A stretch of 64,000 nucleotides of DNA from Chalara sp. BL73 (GCA_918026815.1 CAKJVC010000155.1:372001-436000), one strand, 5' to 3'; positions 48,730 through 60,926 are shown, counted from the stretch's first letter. Notes: generated from the sequence alone by a model not told the origin. A program made the numbers and translations.

Positions 48730-49109
48730 TACAACTAATTTTTGCAGGTCCCAAATTCACAGTAAAAGATGTGGGCATTGATATGTGTTATTTATTATTA
48801 AAGATGATACAAAGCAATATTTCTGTGCTCCTTAATCGATAATGGTCATACCTGAACCTATGATCTTGAGATATTCTGAGCTTGGCCTCTCACATACAAC
48901 GAACTATTCTATAATAACTTGTACCAGATGAGAATTAAGCTGGGATTTTCAGCTGGGACCAATTTATATCTAGAGCGGATTATCTCGCACCTTTAGAATT
49001 CTAGGATTCTCAGAGTCACAGCAAGTTTGGTATTTATAGCTAAGGTCCGTTAATTATGTAGCAGACTCTGTCAGGGATAAAAAACTAGATAAAATGAAAT
49101 GAATAAGAA
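48730..49109. other. 3' flank of NLR and end of unit A
   Basis: About 380 AT-rich bases with AATAAA-like signals and no gene. It ends at the A/B junction. The same stretch in unit B is 57714-58093. Confidence 0.5.
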
Positions 49110-49367
49110 AAGCATTCGTTTGAGTTACATATTTGAGCATAATATATCAAATGCTTCCACAACAAGCTAGTTGCTGAACATGGTCTCGAGATTGCTGATA
49201 AAAGGTGACTATTGACAGAGAAATTGAGGAAAGTCCAACGGGGAGATTGAGAAGGAGATAATCGAGACAGGGATGTAACTGCAGAGAGCTCAAAAGTAGA
49301 TCTTACAAGGCTAGTAGAAGCAGCCACAGAGGCAGCCTGTCCTTCCCTTGACGCAAGGGAGCCATCC

Positions 49368-51780
49368 TCAACTATCGAGTATCTTCTCACCTGCTTTCAG
49401 ATTTGCGATTTCCTCGACGAGCCTAGATCTACGCCAAAGCAGCATCGTCGCCTTCCCCGGCGATTTGGGCAAGCTCCGAAGTAGACAAGTTACCTACAAA
49501 CTGCGGCGAAAACAGCCAAAGCGGACCGCTTCTGCTGCTGACCAGGAAGTGATCCACGGCTTGAAGGCATACGGCATCCACGAACCTCTTGCGCGCCACC
49601 TTGTAGTACGCCTCCAGGGTGTCGTGCAGATCCTGCACCGCGTGGTCCTCGTTGCTCGCGAACGCCGCGATGGTATCTTTCAGACGCAGCAGCGTCTCCT
49701 TCTGCGCGTCCGACGTTGTCCACGACTGGAAGCTCACCAGCTGCCGCCTGATGCGATCCTCCCGCGCCTTGCGCCGGTTGTCCGCGAAGTAGTGGTTCAT
49801 CGTCATGAGGTTCCCGTTCTGCTCGGCGTTGACCAGGAAGGAGACCTGCTTCAGGGCTTCCCCATACGATGGCAGTAGAAGCTGGGCTAGCCTGGCCCAT
49901 AGCCGCTCCGAGCGTCCTGTCTTTGCAGCAGTAGCGAAGCGCTTTGTAGTTGAACTGGTGGATCTTCTGAATCACTTCCTTGACGTGGCTGTTTGCGTAG
50001 TACTCCCACCTTCGGGACTGTTCGGAGAACAAGGACGGAAGGAGAGATGGGTTTAGGGTCCCGATCTCAAACCCCTTCGACCGGTCGTACTTGTTCGTTA
50101 TCCATTGCATTATATCTGTTTGCGCTTTCTCTGGCTTGATTGGTGACTGCAACAGGAGAGACTTCAGCTCTGGATATTCCTGAGGAGGCTCAGAATCAGA
50201 GAAATCAGAAGAAGTTGGGGATGATTCAGAGTTGCGTGGAGAGGAAGAGCCTGTTTCTAGCTCAGGTTCATTACTAGTAACAGCTTTGCCGGAATCGCGA
50301 TGGAATGATCGGGTGAATCCTTACAGTCTGATCGTCTCTGAGAATTCCTTATTCATCTCCATCACATTTGTCGCCAGTCGAAAGTCGTCATCATCCTCGA
50401 AACACTGGTCCCGTCCATAATAAGCATCAATAGCCTTGGCGGCAATCCCTCGAAACTCAGAGGCAATTCTAATCAAGTGATTTCTCTGGTCACTCGATGT
50501 CTCTCGTGTAGGGCCTAAACCATCCAATTCTCCTTCTAGCTCCTGAATCTTGTCCCGCACATCCACAGCTACGGCTTGGAAATTTTGTCGTGTGACTTCA
50601 ACAAGGAGTTTGTTCAGACGAGCTTTCAGCGCCCCGATACCAGCTCGCTTCTCCGGGACTGCGCTCCAAGGTTGAGTCTTGAAGAAAGCGGCTTCCCGCA
50701 AATTTCGCTCGTTATGCGTCATTCCTAATTCACTCTGGCTCCTGTTGCAAACGATGGTGTAGCCGAGCTCGAAACGGCCTCCGCCTGTCTGATTAGTTAC
50801 AAGTTCCAATATCTTCACAAGGTTACTATTGCTCTTTCAAATGATTAGGAAAGAGTTAACCTTGTCTTCTGCACCTCGATCTACCAAGTCAGGTTTGGTG
50901 AGGACACCCAGTGTCCGCTGACCATTAGGATCTGCATCTCCCGCCATCTGGATAATTTCTTGAGTGGCAATATCCACATTCGCGGGCACAACGGCTCTAT
51001 AAGAGAGTTAGAATTATTCGACAAGAAAATGCTTACACCAACAGGATGATGATCCGCTGGTTGCTGAGATATTTCGCAACCATGCTTCGAACAAGCGTCA
51101 TATCCTCTTTCGTAGTCTGACCCGGCGTAGGCTCTAAGAGGCACTATTTAGTAGAAACACATTATGATTGGGGGTGATCAACTTCTAAATAGTCCAGGAA
51201 GATCTACAACACTGAAATTCTCGTAGTCCGGACCGTAGATTTCGAACTTCAGTATATTGTCTGAAAAGGATTCCATCTCAAGTTCCCGTTTTGTCCCGGC
51301 CAGCGAAAGCCCCATACATTTCGACGCCTATCATGCCAAAATTAACGCATGGTAACAATTTATACGGAGCAGATTGCGTTTACCAATGCCAAAAGATCTA
51401 AGAAAGACTTTTCATCCAGACTTGTGAGCTGCTTCTTGCCAAATTTCGCTATAGCATCTACAGTGGACTTTGCTTGGCCATGGGCCGCCATTATGCTAAC
51501 CTCTATCGTTGCCGTTTTTGAGCGTTTAAATACAATCTGCGTCGGAAACCTGGTGCAAAGGCCGGAATCTCTAGGAAATGGAAGTTCTGTAATGCCTTCA
51601 AGGACGGAACTTTTACCACTTGACTGATCACCGACGACGACAAGCTTCATACCATCAGCAAGCAAGATTTTTGAGGAGTAGATATCGTTGACGCACCTGT
51701 GGAAGTGACACATATTGGTCAAGACGCAGAGCGTACAAGTCGTCAATTTTTTGCAGCCGAGATCGGTCTTCAGCGAGCAT
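49368..51780 (-). pseudogene. dynamin-family GTPase, copy B (broken)
   Basis: Same six-exon layout as copy A with an intact start (51780), P-loop exon and splice sites. Three lesions are seen in the last exon: a TAA stop at 50321-50323 (a local cttcaag to cttacag change), a 2-base loss of AG near 49911, and an extra A at 49436-49438 that changes the last ~15 residues. A Leu-to-Arg change lies near 49772. If real, the product would keep the GTPase domain (about 400 residues) and lose most of the stalk and the GED-like region. If not, these are read errors over an intact gene. Confidence 0.82.
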
Positions 51781-52055
51781 GATGAACAGCCTGTAAGAAA
51801 TGGTAAGGAAACCCCGCGGATGTCACAGGCCTTCTTAACCGTTCTAATATTATATCTGAACCACATTCCAATCAGCTTCCAACCAATATATCTCAACATT
51901 CCAATGACCATCCTAATTACGCACTCAAATGTTCTAATGACAACACTCTACCGCTATACATATAGATTCCTAGTATTGCCACTCGTTTTTATTCCGCGGC
52001 AACTTATAATGAAATAGGATCCATCAAAAACCCACATCAGTCTTCTTAACCCACG
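51781..52055. promoter_or_regulatory. bidirectional promoter region, copy B
   Basis: 275-base counterpart of 42794-43068, with no difference noticed. Confidence 0.5.
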
Positions 52056-52812
52056 ATGGCTGCAAAGATTGCTTCGAAAGATGCACCAATGACCCTTGGG
52101 CGTCGGCAGATTTTAGAGCAAATTCGTATTCCATTCCATGTTCCACCACTAGAGATGATCTTCTCCCCATCCGTATTAGAAGTCCTCGACAAACAGGTAA
52201 GGTTATCACAAACTATAGTAGAATGCTTAAAAGGATGAAATTTTGATCATGTTCTCAGCGCCTTCATACATTCGTAGACAGTCTTTTGTCGAAACTTAGT
52301 CATGAATATCCAACGCATGACACGCCGAATCCTGGTTTTGGAAATTGTCGATAAACGGCACCGAGGAGGACTTGGAAAACTGGGATCCAGACAAGTTAAA
52401 TCCTGATATGCCTATCCTCATTGTGTCTAATATCGAAAAAATCTCGAACCAATCACTACTACGCCCTCCACTCGAATTGGAAGTTCGCAGGCATTGATGC
52501 ATGAGATGAGATCATTTAAGTTACACTCTGGCGGTGTCTTTGAACTTCAGGGCAGCTCACATTTGCTGCTTGTTTTGCGTTGCCAGACAAAGGTCAGGAT
52601 ATCAAATAGGAAAAGAGGGATTCAGGAAACAGCCCACACAATCTTAGTTCCAGCGGATTATACAGCCGCTCAAGTGTTCAAACTAGTCCGCGCAAGCTCT
52701 GTCAATGGGGGTATTTGAAGACCCAAATCCAAACGACCTGCAAGCGGAAAATCGGTCAGTGAGTGAGCTTGGTTGGAAACATGGCACTATACTGAGACTA
52801 GAATTATGGTGA
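52056..52812 (+). pseudogene. 232-aa unknown gene, copy B (broken)
   Basis: Exon 1 (52056-52196) and the intron are the same as in copy A. Exon 2 has three shortened homopolymers: T run at about 52336 (4 instead of 5), A run at about 52435 (6 instead of 7) and G run at about 52706 (5 instead of 7). The first shifts the frame soon after PNPG, and none of the combinations restores it to the end. All three lesions are in single-base runs, the typical site of long-read errors and also of true slippage. Confidence 0.82.
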
Positions 52813-54932
52813 ATTGATGCTAAGGCTTAAAGAGTGTGACTGTATATCTGTCAAGGACAACAGCGAGATGTATAGCACTTTCTTATTTATCGAGCAGCTG
52901 CCTACAAAGCACAAAAATCAACTAAATGCAGAATATAAGCTTAAGGGGCTAGAGCAGTATTGGTGTACAATGAAGGGGACCGATTTTCAAGATGCGAATG
53001 TGCAAGTATAAAGCTGCTCTCGAATTCTACTACAGTAACAGCATGGCCCTTTATCACTTCTCGGTGCCCTCTAACTAACACTAGCTGAGATTGCAATGTG
53101 ATAACACTCCAATGGTGTTTTAAAGGGGCAACTTACCATCAAGCTATAATATTATGAAAAGAAACTTCTAACTAGAATTACTCTGATGTTTCTCCGCCTT
53201 GCGGCTTCTTCAAGTCTGAGGAGACACATGGCTAGCTCGGGATAAAAGCCTAGTGCTTAGATAACGCTAGAAACCAGTGTTCTCAACAGTGTCATATCGA
53301 CCCTTAAATTCTTATACTTTACACCGCATAAAATAATATTGTTACTTCGTATACGTACGCCGACTAACATTAGCAATCTTATATCACTATTGAAGTGAAA
53401 AACCTTGATTCATTTAAAGAGAAGACAACGAGTGTTATATACACATTTTAGGCTGAGACTAAACCTATTCCGTGCATAGATCACATGAGAGGTCACGTGA
53501 CAGAATGGTCCTTAACAATCGCGCTGTACCGTACTATCACTATACACCGTGCTCGGCTATATAATCTTTGTTAAATGCCATTTTGTTAAGCATTAAAAGT
53601 TTCAGTCCTTGATTACTTAATAACTATTACGTATTGACTAGAATGGTAGTCAAACACAACTTTTGGTCTCTTCGTCCCAAGGTCGATAGTAAGCTGGCCG
53701 CTTCTACTCTGGCACTAATTACCCTCGGCTCACCCAGCTCACCTTCGCTCCCTGAGCAGCCTGAACAGTCTGCAAGCGGTTCCTGAGAAGTACCCACTTC
53801 ATTAATGAGTCCAGATATTAGCCTAGGGCCTCATTATATCATATTCTTCAAATTTTAAGGATTTTTCCTGGGAGTCCAAACGGGCTCCCAAGGGTCCCGA
53901 ACAGGGTGCTGATAAAATTAGACCTATGTTATCTTATAGGCCATTATAAATGTCCCATTTAAGGATCTCTCTCCTTTCGATGGGCTACTTCACGGCCCGG
54001 CTACTGTATAGTACTAGCGAGTAAGTTTCAGTGAGATCATTCCATACATACCGGATAGCGGTTACCTTGGGGAGGTGATAATTGGTCAACAGCGATTTTT
54101 CTTGATATTCAGAGTGGTCTTGATAAGCCGAGATGCCAGCCCATCTAAACTTTTATAGCCGGCTCTAATAATCAGATACTGCAGGTGAAAATGTCACCAA
54201 AGAGATGAGGCCATAAATTCCAAGGTAGTTGCTCTGGTATAATGGAGTTGAGCGAGTCGCAAAGAAAGGTGGCGATATCCGGGGAAAGGAGATCAAGAGA
54301 TAGAAAGTTTGCTAATGCTAAAGTGGGGATAGAGGCGAGTTTCTTCTGGAATCGGCATGGCAAAACCTGGGTACACTCGTATTTACTGCGGATGGATGCG
54401 ACGAACGATCTATTCTGGGAGCGACTAATAGAGGACGCAATGGGCATATCGAAAGCAAATGGTTACTGGATGTGATTGGCAAGGCGAAGAAAGGTACACA
54501 GCATCAAAACATTTGCTTGGGAGCATGCTTGTTTCAGGGTGCAATGGGAACAATAGTACGGATCCAGGATATCGGAGGCAGGGAGAAATAAAATACTCCG
54601 TACTTCTCAATCACCCTCCGTAACCTACCTCAACTCTCTCAGCGCCTGCGTATCTGCTCTCAAGTCCCAAAATTTAGAAATTGCTAAATTTCAGCGCTTT
54701 TGGTGTTCTTGGGTTTTGCACAAAAGAGACGGATTTCAATGCCGCCTTCGTACTTCAGTCCTTCACTTCAGGAGTACAACACCTCTTCGTGCTATATTTT
54801 ACGCGGACAAGGGATCGTTTTCAGAATAAGCTCAGCCTCAGCAAACTTGATCGGAGGGGACAACATCACCAGCCTCCTCTCCACCTCATCAACTTCAAGC
54901 CTCTTAACTTTTGCTGCAGTATAGCATGAATA
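52813..54932. other. gene-free spacer inside unit B
   Basis: Counterpart of 43830-45951 with two single-base length differences (near 53156 and 53897). No gene supported. Confidence 0.5.
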
Positions 54933-57713
54933 ATGGCCGAAATCGGTCTTGTAGCCTCAATCGTTGCTGTGATTCAGATCACCACAAGTGTTGCCAAGCA
55001 GGCGCACAAATACGGTCAATCATTCAAGAATGCAACACAAGACATGGCGAAGATTTTAGACCAACTGAAAGATGTTGAAACTATTTTAGTAAAGCTCAAG
55101 GACTTAACCGATCGAGAAACAAAGTCGGGGAAGCCTTTTAGACTTGTGGCCGACATTGCTCTCCCTCAACAGCCCCAATGGAGCGCTGGAACAATGCAGA
55201 CTCGCCATGACGGCTCTCGGCGCTGAGCTAACACCTGCAGAAGGGATTGCAAAATTTAGGCAACGTATATGTTGGCCTTTAACTAAGAAAAAGGTTGAGC
55301 AAAGCCTCGAGAAGATCGGTACATTGAAGAATGTTTTCCTCGAGCTTCTAAGTGTGGAGCACATGTAAAATATACCGCAAACAAGTCCAAATCCTACGAC
55401 TAATGTTGCATCAGGGGACAGACTCTCAAAACTGCCCATACAATTTCTCAAATATCAAAGGCTCAAAGTGGTAACGGAAAATTAACCTGATTAGCATCAA
55501 AAAGGTAACAAATGATCAGATAGAAAAAGAAACGAGATTATACGATGGCTGTCTCAGAACACAGACCCCGAAGCCAATCACAACGAGTCAAGGAAGAAAC
55601 ATGAAGACAACACTGGCAAATGGTTCACAGATGGCGAGGAATATTTCAGATGGAAGGAAGAGCCAAATGCATTCCTGTGGTTATATGGCTTGCCGGGATG
55701 TGGCAAAACCGTTCTCTGGTGATTCCTTGACCCACGTCTCGTTCGAGTGTCTACTGAACGGGAAGCAGTTCCGAAATCATTGAACAGACTCAGCAGCATT
55801 GCGCAGATCAGCCAACAGATCGAGTGCTTGTTTACTTCTACTTCTCATTCCAGGATACGGAGAAGCAGAAGGCTGTACACCTCCTGCGCTCTATTCTTTC
55901 CCAACTGGTCCGTCAAGTAGAATGTATTCCAGATCCCGTGGTTATTCTATATGACAACTATCTACATAGCCAGCCACCGACCGACCGACTGCTCTCTGCT
56001 ATAAAGTGTATGACAAATGGTTATAAAAACATTTTTCTCATTATTGACGCCCTGGATGAGTGCCCAAACCAGAATGCAGAAAGAAGCGATCTTTGTAACG
56101 TTTTGAGAGAGATTAAAGACTGGGCCGCAAGTAATTTGCATGTCTTGGTCACGAGTCGGAGAGAAGTTGGCCTTGTCGAGTCTCTTGACCCCCTATGTAC
56201 AATCGGTCCAATCTCTATCCAAGGACCAAAGGTTCAATCCGATATTCGGAGATTCATCCGCTCTGAGCTGTCGAAAAATAAGAGATTATCGACGTGGCCG
56301 GCAGACATTCGAAATGAAATCGAGCTCACTTTGGTTCAAGGAGCTAACGGAATGTAAGATGTTCTATCTGTATGCCTCTTAGCACTGGTGAATTCTGACT
56401 ATCCTAGGTTCCGCTGGGTTGACTTGCAACTGGAGTCTTTAAAGAAGTGTCTTACTCACACGGATATCAGGAAGGCTTTGGCGTCTCTTCCGAAAACGCT
56501 ATCCAAAAGTTATGAGCGCATTCTCTTGGCTATTGATGAAGAACATCGACAAAAAGTTTTCATTGCTCTCCAGTGGATCAGTCACTGCTGCAGGCCCATA
56601 ACGATCGAAGAGCTTGCCGAGGCTGTGATTATTGACCCAACGGCCACCCCACCATTCAACCCTTATGGTCGCATTCCAGACCCACACTGGCTTCTCGAAC
56701 TATTGTCGGGATTTGTTGTCATCTCAAAAAAGCGCCGGCACTTGGACTGGGATATTATGGGATGGATCGTACCTAAGTATATCCAGGTCGTTGAGATAGC
56801 CCATTTGTCCGTGAAAGAATACTTGAACTCTAACGAAATACTTTCTGGACCGGCCCGCACATTTCACGTCCTGGAGAGAATTGCCATTGAAGATATTATA
56901 CAGAGGTCGCTTCTCTATCTAAACAGCTATTCCGTTTCCAATAGAAAGTCAGCGTCTCTTCAAGATCTCGATGAGTTTCCTTTGCTTCTATATGTAAGCC
57001 ACTTTTGGCACGAGCACGTCCTCACGATCGAAGATATACTCTCAGCTCAAACCAAGAATCTAGTTTATGATTTCTTAAATTCAGAGACATCGTTATTATC
57101 TTGGATTAAGGTTTATCAGGCTGATAACAGCTTAGCGCCTTTCTCGGGGGATGACTACGAGATCGGGCCTCCTCTATACTACCTTGCATTCTGGGGAGCT
57201 TATTATCTTGTTAGAGACACCATTGAGAGAGGCGCTGATATTAATGCCCGGGGTGGAACATATAGCACAGCGCTTCAAGCTGCTGCATTTAATGGGAAAA
57301 CAAACATTTTGAAGCTTCTGCTTGGAGCGGGGGCTGAGATTAATGCGCGAGGAGGAGATTATGGTACTGCTCTTCAAGCGGCTGCTTCGAATGGCAGTAC
57401 AAGGGATGTAAGGCTTCTCCTCGAGGCTGGGGCTGATATTAATGCACAAGGTGGAGAGTATGGCACCGCACTTCATGCGGCTGCGTGGTTGGGAGACGCG
57501 GAACTGGTAAAAATACTCATCGAAGCTGGAGCAGATGTCAATGCCAAAGTTGCGCCTTACGGAACGGCGATTGAGGCTGCTTTCAACTGTGATGCAGATG
57601 AGCATATCGCTGTTATAGAACTCTTACTGGCGGCTGGCGCGGATACCAACCGACTGGATGACGAGGAAATCAGGATGATCGGAGAGATGGGCAGTAGTCA
57701 GCTACAGGTCTAG
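54933..57713 (+). pseudogene. NLR gene, HeLo-like/NACHT/ankyrin (copy B, frameshifted in N-terminal domain)
   Basis: Exons 54933-55364, 55524-55718, 55766-56353 and 56408-57713. One extra T at 55136-55139 shifts the frame in exon 1 after about 68 residues and leads to a stop at 55226, cutting the HeLo-like domain. All later exons are open: P-loop, Walker B, winged helix and the full ankyrin part, with exon 4 open to TAG at 57713. The ankyrin units (GADINARGGTYSTALQAAA type) are very similar to each other, as in fungal NLRs whose repeats evolve by recombination. Translation from an internal ATG could in principle give a NACHT-ankyrin protein without the death-type domain; this is speculation. 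Confidence 0.85.
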
Positions 57714-58093
57714 TACAACTAATTTTTGCAGGTCCCAAATTCACAGTAAAAGATGTGGGCATTGATATGTGTTATTTATTATTAAAGATGATACAAAGCA
57801 ATATTTCTGTGCTCCTTAATCGATAATGGTCATACCTGAACCTATGATCTTGAGATATTCTGAGCTTGGCCTCTCACATACAACGAACTATTCTATAATA
57901 ACTTGTACCAGATGAGAATTAAGCTGGGATTTTCAGCTGGGACCAATTTATATCTAGAGCGGATTATCTCGCACCTTTAGAATTCTAGGATTCTCAGAGT
58001 CACAGCAAGTTTGGTATTTATAGCTAAGGTCCGTTAATTATGTAGCAGACTCTGTCAGGGATAAAAAAACTAGATAAAATGAATGAATAAGAA

Positions 58094-59549
58094 GAAGACA
58101 TTACTTTTGTGACGTTCTGACCGTTCCACCCCGTAGATATCTGGAAGGTAATTCTCAATATCACATGACCCAGACACGCACATGACTTCTCTAGTGTATA
58201 TAAGAGCTTTTTGTATCCTTTCTCAATTCTCCCTTATGTGCTAGTGCAACAGTCTAATGTAGGTTCACACAACAGAGTCAAATATAAGGGGAAATCAGTG
58301 TATATTGGTCGCTATATAGGAGTATTCTACAGGCATACCAGGCTGGCACATATGAGTGCATAAAGGTGATACGAAAGTGGGATGGTTGGATGTCTTAAAT
58401 ATAAGGGCCAAGTCACATGGATCCAAAACTGGCTTTGGAGGAATCTTAGTCACGAAGGAGAAAAATGGGATCTCTACTTGAATAGACAACATGGAAAGTT
58501 TAGCCGGGCATCACGAGAGCCGAAATCAAACCCCATTGATTGCTAGAATGGCCGCTTAATACATGCTCAGATTGCTCATCCTCGGCTCAGGTTGAAGCAG
58601 CAGTTGCTCATATCCAGACACTAGGAACGGAATCAGCAAAAGAAAAAGTCGAGTGTGACTATATTGCTAGTCTAGCTGAAGGATATTCTTTTGACATTTA
58701 TGTCCACTTGAATGTACACTTTGATACACTCTGTGGCTTTATTAGGGCTGAGATGAAGATAATCTAGTTTAACACAAAAGGAGTGTATAAGTAGCCTGGA
58801 AGTCTTAGTGGTGGAGCTTATTTTAGGTAGATGATATTAGCTTGTTCCTACAGATGAACTTCTTTGTAACAATGCCGCCCCAAATTTTTAATACCTTTGT
58901 TCGTTTGACATAATCCTGTTCCTATGAGGATAGCTACTATACCAGATGTTGTGGTAGAGATAGATTATGCTAAAGTAGCTCCACTCTCCAGCTGAGACAT
59001 AAAGAGCGCGTTTTTTAACGGTTATTACTTTTCCACTTTATTATACGCTTGTAGGTGTTCTGTTGAGAGACATATTTATAGAGATACTTTCTGCAAAAGT
59101 AAATTAACTTCTTGCTCCATTGAAAAATGCTCAACGTAACTAGTTGACCTTTTATATAAGACTTATCAAACTTTATAAAGATCACTGACTTTTCCTGTAA
59201 ACATGGAGCAATCACTACAATTCGATAACGGAAATCACGGGAACAATATACGCTCAAGTAAATACGCCGTTTGTTATAACCTTAGACTGCCATGAACCTA
59301 TGATACAAACAATAGGGCGGCACGATGTCGCATCCAAAGGCGTGTATACGTGACACCCAAGAAGTGATCCTGTTTGGGACGTCGCTCTTTCCTTTTCTTC
59401 TTCCCCATTAAGGCTACAGATATTCTCAACATCGGTCTCTATACTTTCAATCATATAATTGCTTCGTACTAAGCCAGCACCACCTCTTCAGATATCCAGT
59501 TGCTTTGAGTTCCACGTACAATAGAAGTTGTACCGATAAAGTCAAATCA
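58094..59549. other. intergenic, AT-rich, nothing supported
   Basis: About 1.45 kb to the right of the duplication. Frames at 58295-58492 minus, 58540-58767 plus and 59015-59257 minus are short and without motif. Contains the promoter of the next gene. Confidence 0.45.
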
Positions 59550-60926
59550 ATGTACACAGAAACCAGAGAACAAGCTGCTTCAGCTGTCAAGATTTCAGGT
59601 GCTCAACAAAAGGAACCTGTTCCTTGCAGTCCTGATGCGAGTAATAGAAGTCTTCCTCGCAAACCATGTCCAGCAACTGTCGAGGATGAAGAGGATGTAC
59701 TTAAGAACGAGATAGATAAGGATGATCTTGAGTCTAGCATTGGTCAACCCCGCAGCAAAGAGTCTCTCGTCGAAAACCAAATAGAAACAACTGAGCTACA
59801 ATCGCGTCAGAGAACAAAGCCAAGAATAATCTCCAGGAAGTCTCTGATTGAGCTCCAGCTCGTTCAGAGCCACCTCAAAGAAAGACGAGGATATGTGCGA
59901 GAAAAAACCTCTGGCGTTGCTAAATCCCCAGCTGTTTTCTACATCGCTCCTGATGGTTCGAGGAGGATCGCCCCCCGCCCATCTTGGAAGACAATTTCGA
60001 AATATTCGAGCGGGTCCTCCGAGAGAGCTAGAGGCAAACGCCGAGCCATAAACAATGCTGATAGGCATACGGTCAAGCTTGATGACTCTTCTAACCACAA
60101 CACGAAACGCGAGAACTTGGACAAAATTAAACTTCAGGACAAGTCAGAAATTTCTGAAAAGATTAGAGAAAAAATGCCTGGCAAAGAGTCAAACACTGCA
60201 AGCAAGCAGGCAACCCCCTCTGAGAGAGCCAACAGCAAGCATCCTACCACAGAGAGCGTCACGGGGGTCGATGGATCTGCTCCATCAAAGGCAGCAGAAA
60301 AACAACCCATCCGAAGGCCATTCCCGGAGTGCCCGAACCAAGAGCCGCTCGACCAGACAATCTACCCACACTACCCCTTCTTCGAGCTATACTTCGAGTC
60401 GCAATACATCACGGCACTGACAGTGCACCATCGAGACGGTCGAACGACGGATATCATGCCCCCTTGCGAGAAGGTGTATGTCGACTCAAACGACCACTAC
60501 CAGCTTTGCCCTTCTGTCCTGTACGATTACATCCCGTACCTGGAGCCCCCATCCGGCGCCTCTTCTCCCCAACGCTATGGGGTAGGCGAGCCGGAGGGGG
60601 GTATTCACCCTACATACACCGTACAGCCCCGGCAAGACGTCGGAGGTGAACGAGAGATTCAAGACCCGGTCGTCGATGCCTCGTCAATGCTTCATTCTAA
60701 CGGCAAGGGAACTGGCGTTCAAAAAGTGGATGATACATCTACAGGCGAGCCACAGACTAAGAATGTTGATTCTACGTTTACGAAGACTACAGCTGACGGC
60801 TCACCGAAGTCTAGTGGTTTGAGCGAGGAGCAAGGCTCTGTTACTTATGGATATGGTGGATTGGGGGAGGGAGAGAGGCCTAAGGGATGGGTTGGGAGGT
60901 TCTTGCGTCGTTGTCTTGGAGAGTAG
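59550..60926 (+). CDS. unrecognised, mostly disordered protein (458 aa)
   Basis: The first ATG in the frame is at 59550; the frame itself opens a little earlier (59505 with TTG), so an upstream exon is possible. Residues 1-260 are charged and low in complexity with Lys/Glu/Ser/Arg, including a block near residues 115-165 (SLIELQLVQSHLKERRGYVREK, AVFYIAPDGSRRIAPRPSW). Residues about 260-345 look folded (HYPFFELYFESQYITALTVHHRDG, KVYVDSNDHYQLCP). The C-terminus ends in a basic helix (GWVGRFLRRCLGE). The folded part is markedly richer in G+C than the N-terminal half. No family recognised. Confidence 0.65.
   Translation: MYTETREQAASAVKISGAQQKEPVPCSPDASNRSLPRKPCPATVEDEEDVLKNEIDKDDLESSIGQPRSKESLVENQIETTELQSRQRTKPRIISRKSLIELQLVQSHLKERRGYVREKTSGVAKSPAVFYIAPDGSRRIAPRPSWKTISKYSSGSSERARGKRRAINNADRHTVKLDDSSNHNTKRENLDKIKLQDKSEISEKIREKMPGKESNTASKQATPSERANSKHPTTESVTGVDGSAPSKAAEKQPIRRPFPECPNQEPLDQTIYPHYPFFELYFESQYITALTVHHRDGRTTDIMPPCEKVYVDSNDHYQLCPSVLYDYIPYLEPPSGASSPQRYGVGEPEGGIHPTYTVQPRQDVGGEREIQDPVVDASSMLHSNGKGTGVQKVDDTSTGEPQTKNVDSTFTKTTADGSPKSSGLSEEQGSVTYGYGGLGEGERPKGWVGRFLRRCLGE

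Larger units (their letters stand above)
40122..49109. repeat. tandem duplication unit A (8,988 bp)
   Basis: First of two head-to-tail copies. The unit starts at aagcattcg (40122) and ends at gaataagaa (49109). It holds, in order, a dynamin-family gene (minus), a 232-aa gene (plus), a gene-free 2.1 kb stretch and an NLR gene (plus). The next base begins unit B. Both ends fall outside coding sequence, so each unit is a complete cassette. Differences from unit B are 12 length changes and a few substitutions in the parts compared. Confidence 0.95.
49110..58093. repeat. tandem duplication unit B (8,984 bp)
   Basis: Second copy, same orientation, joined directly to unit A. It matches unit A apart from these length changes (B against A): A run +1 at 49436; AG -2 near 49911; T run -1 near 52337; A run -1 near 52437; G run -2 near 52706; A run -1 near 53156; T -1 near 53897; T run +1 at 55136; G +1 near 57146; G +1 near 57192; A run +1 near 58064; A -1 near 58080. 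They sum to the observed 4-bp difference in length. Base changes seen are few (near 49772 and 50322). Confidence 0.95.

Noticed and set aside
49348..49878. 176-codon plus frame over the dynamin last exon
   Set aside because: Antisense to a GED-like domain with clear coding bias; length arises from high GC3 of the true strand.
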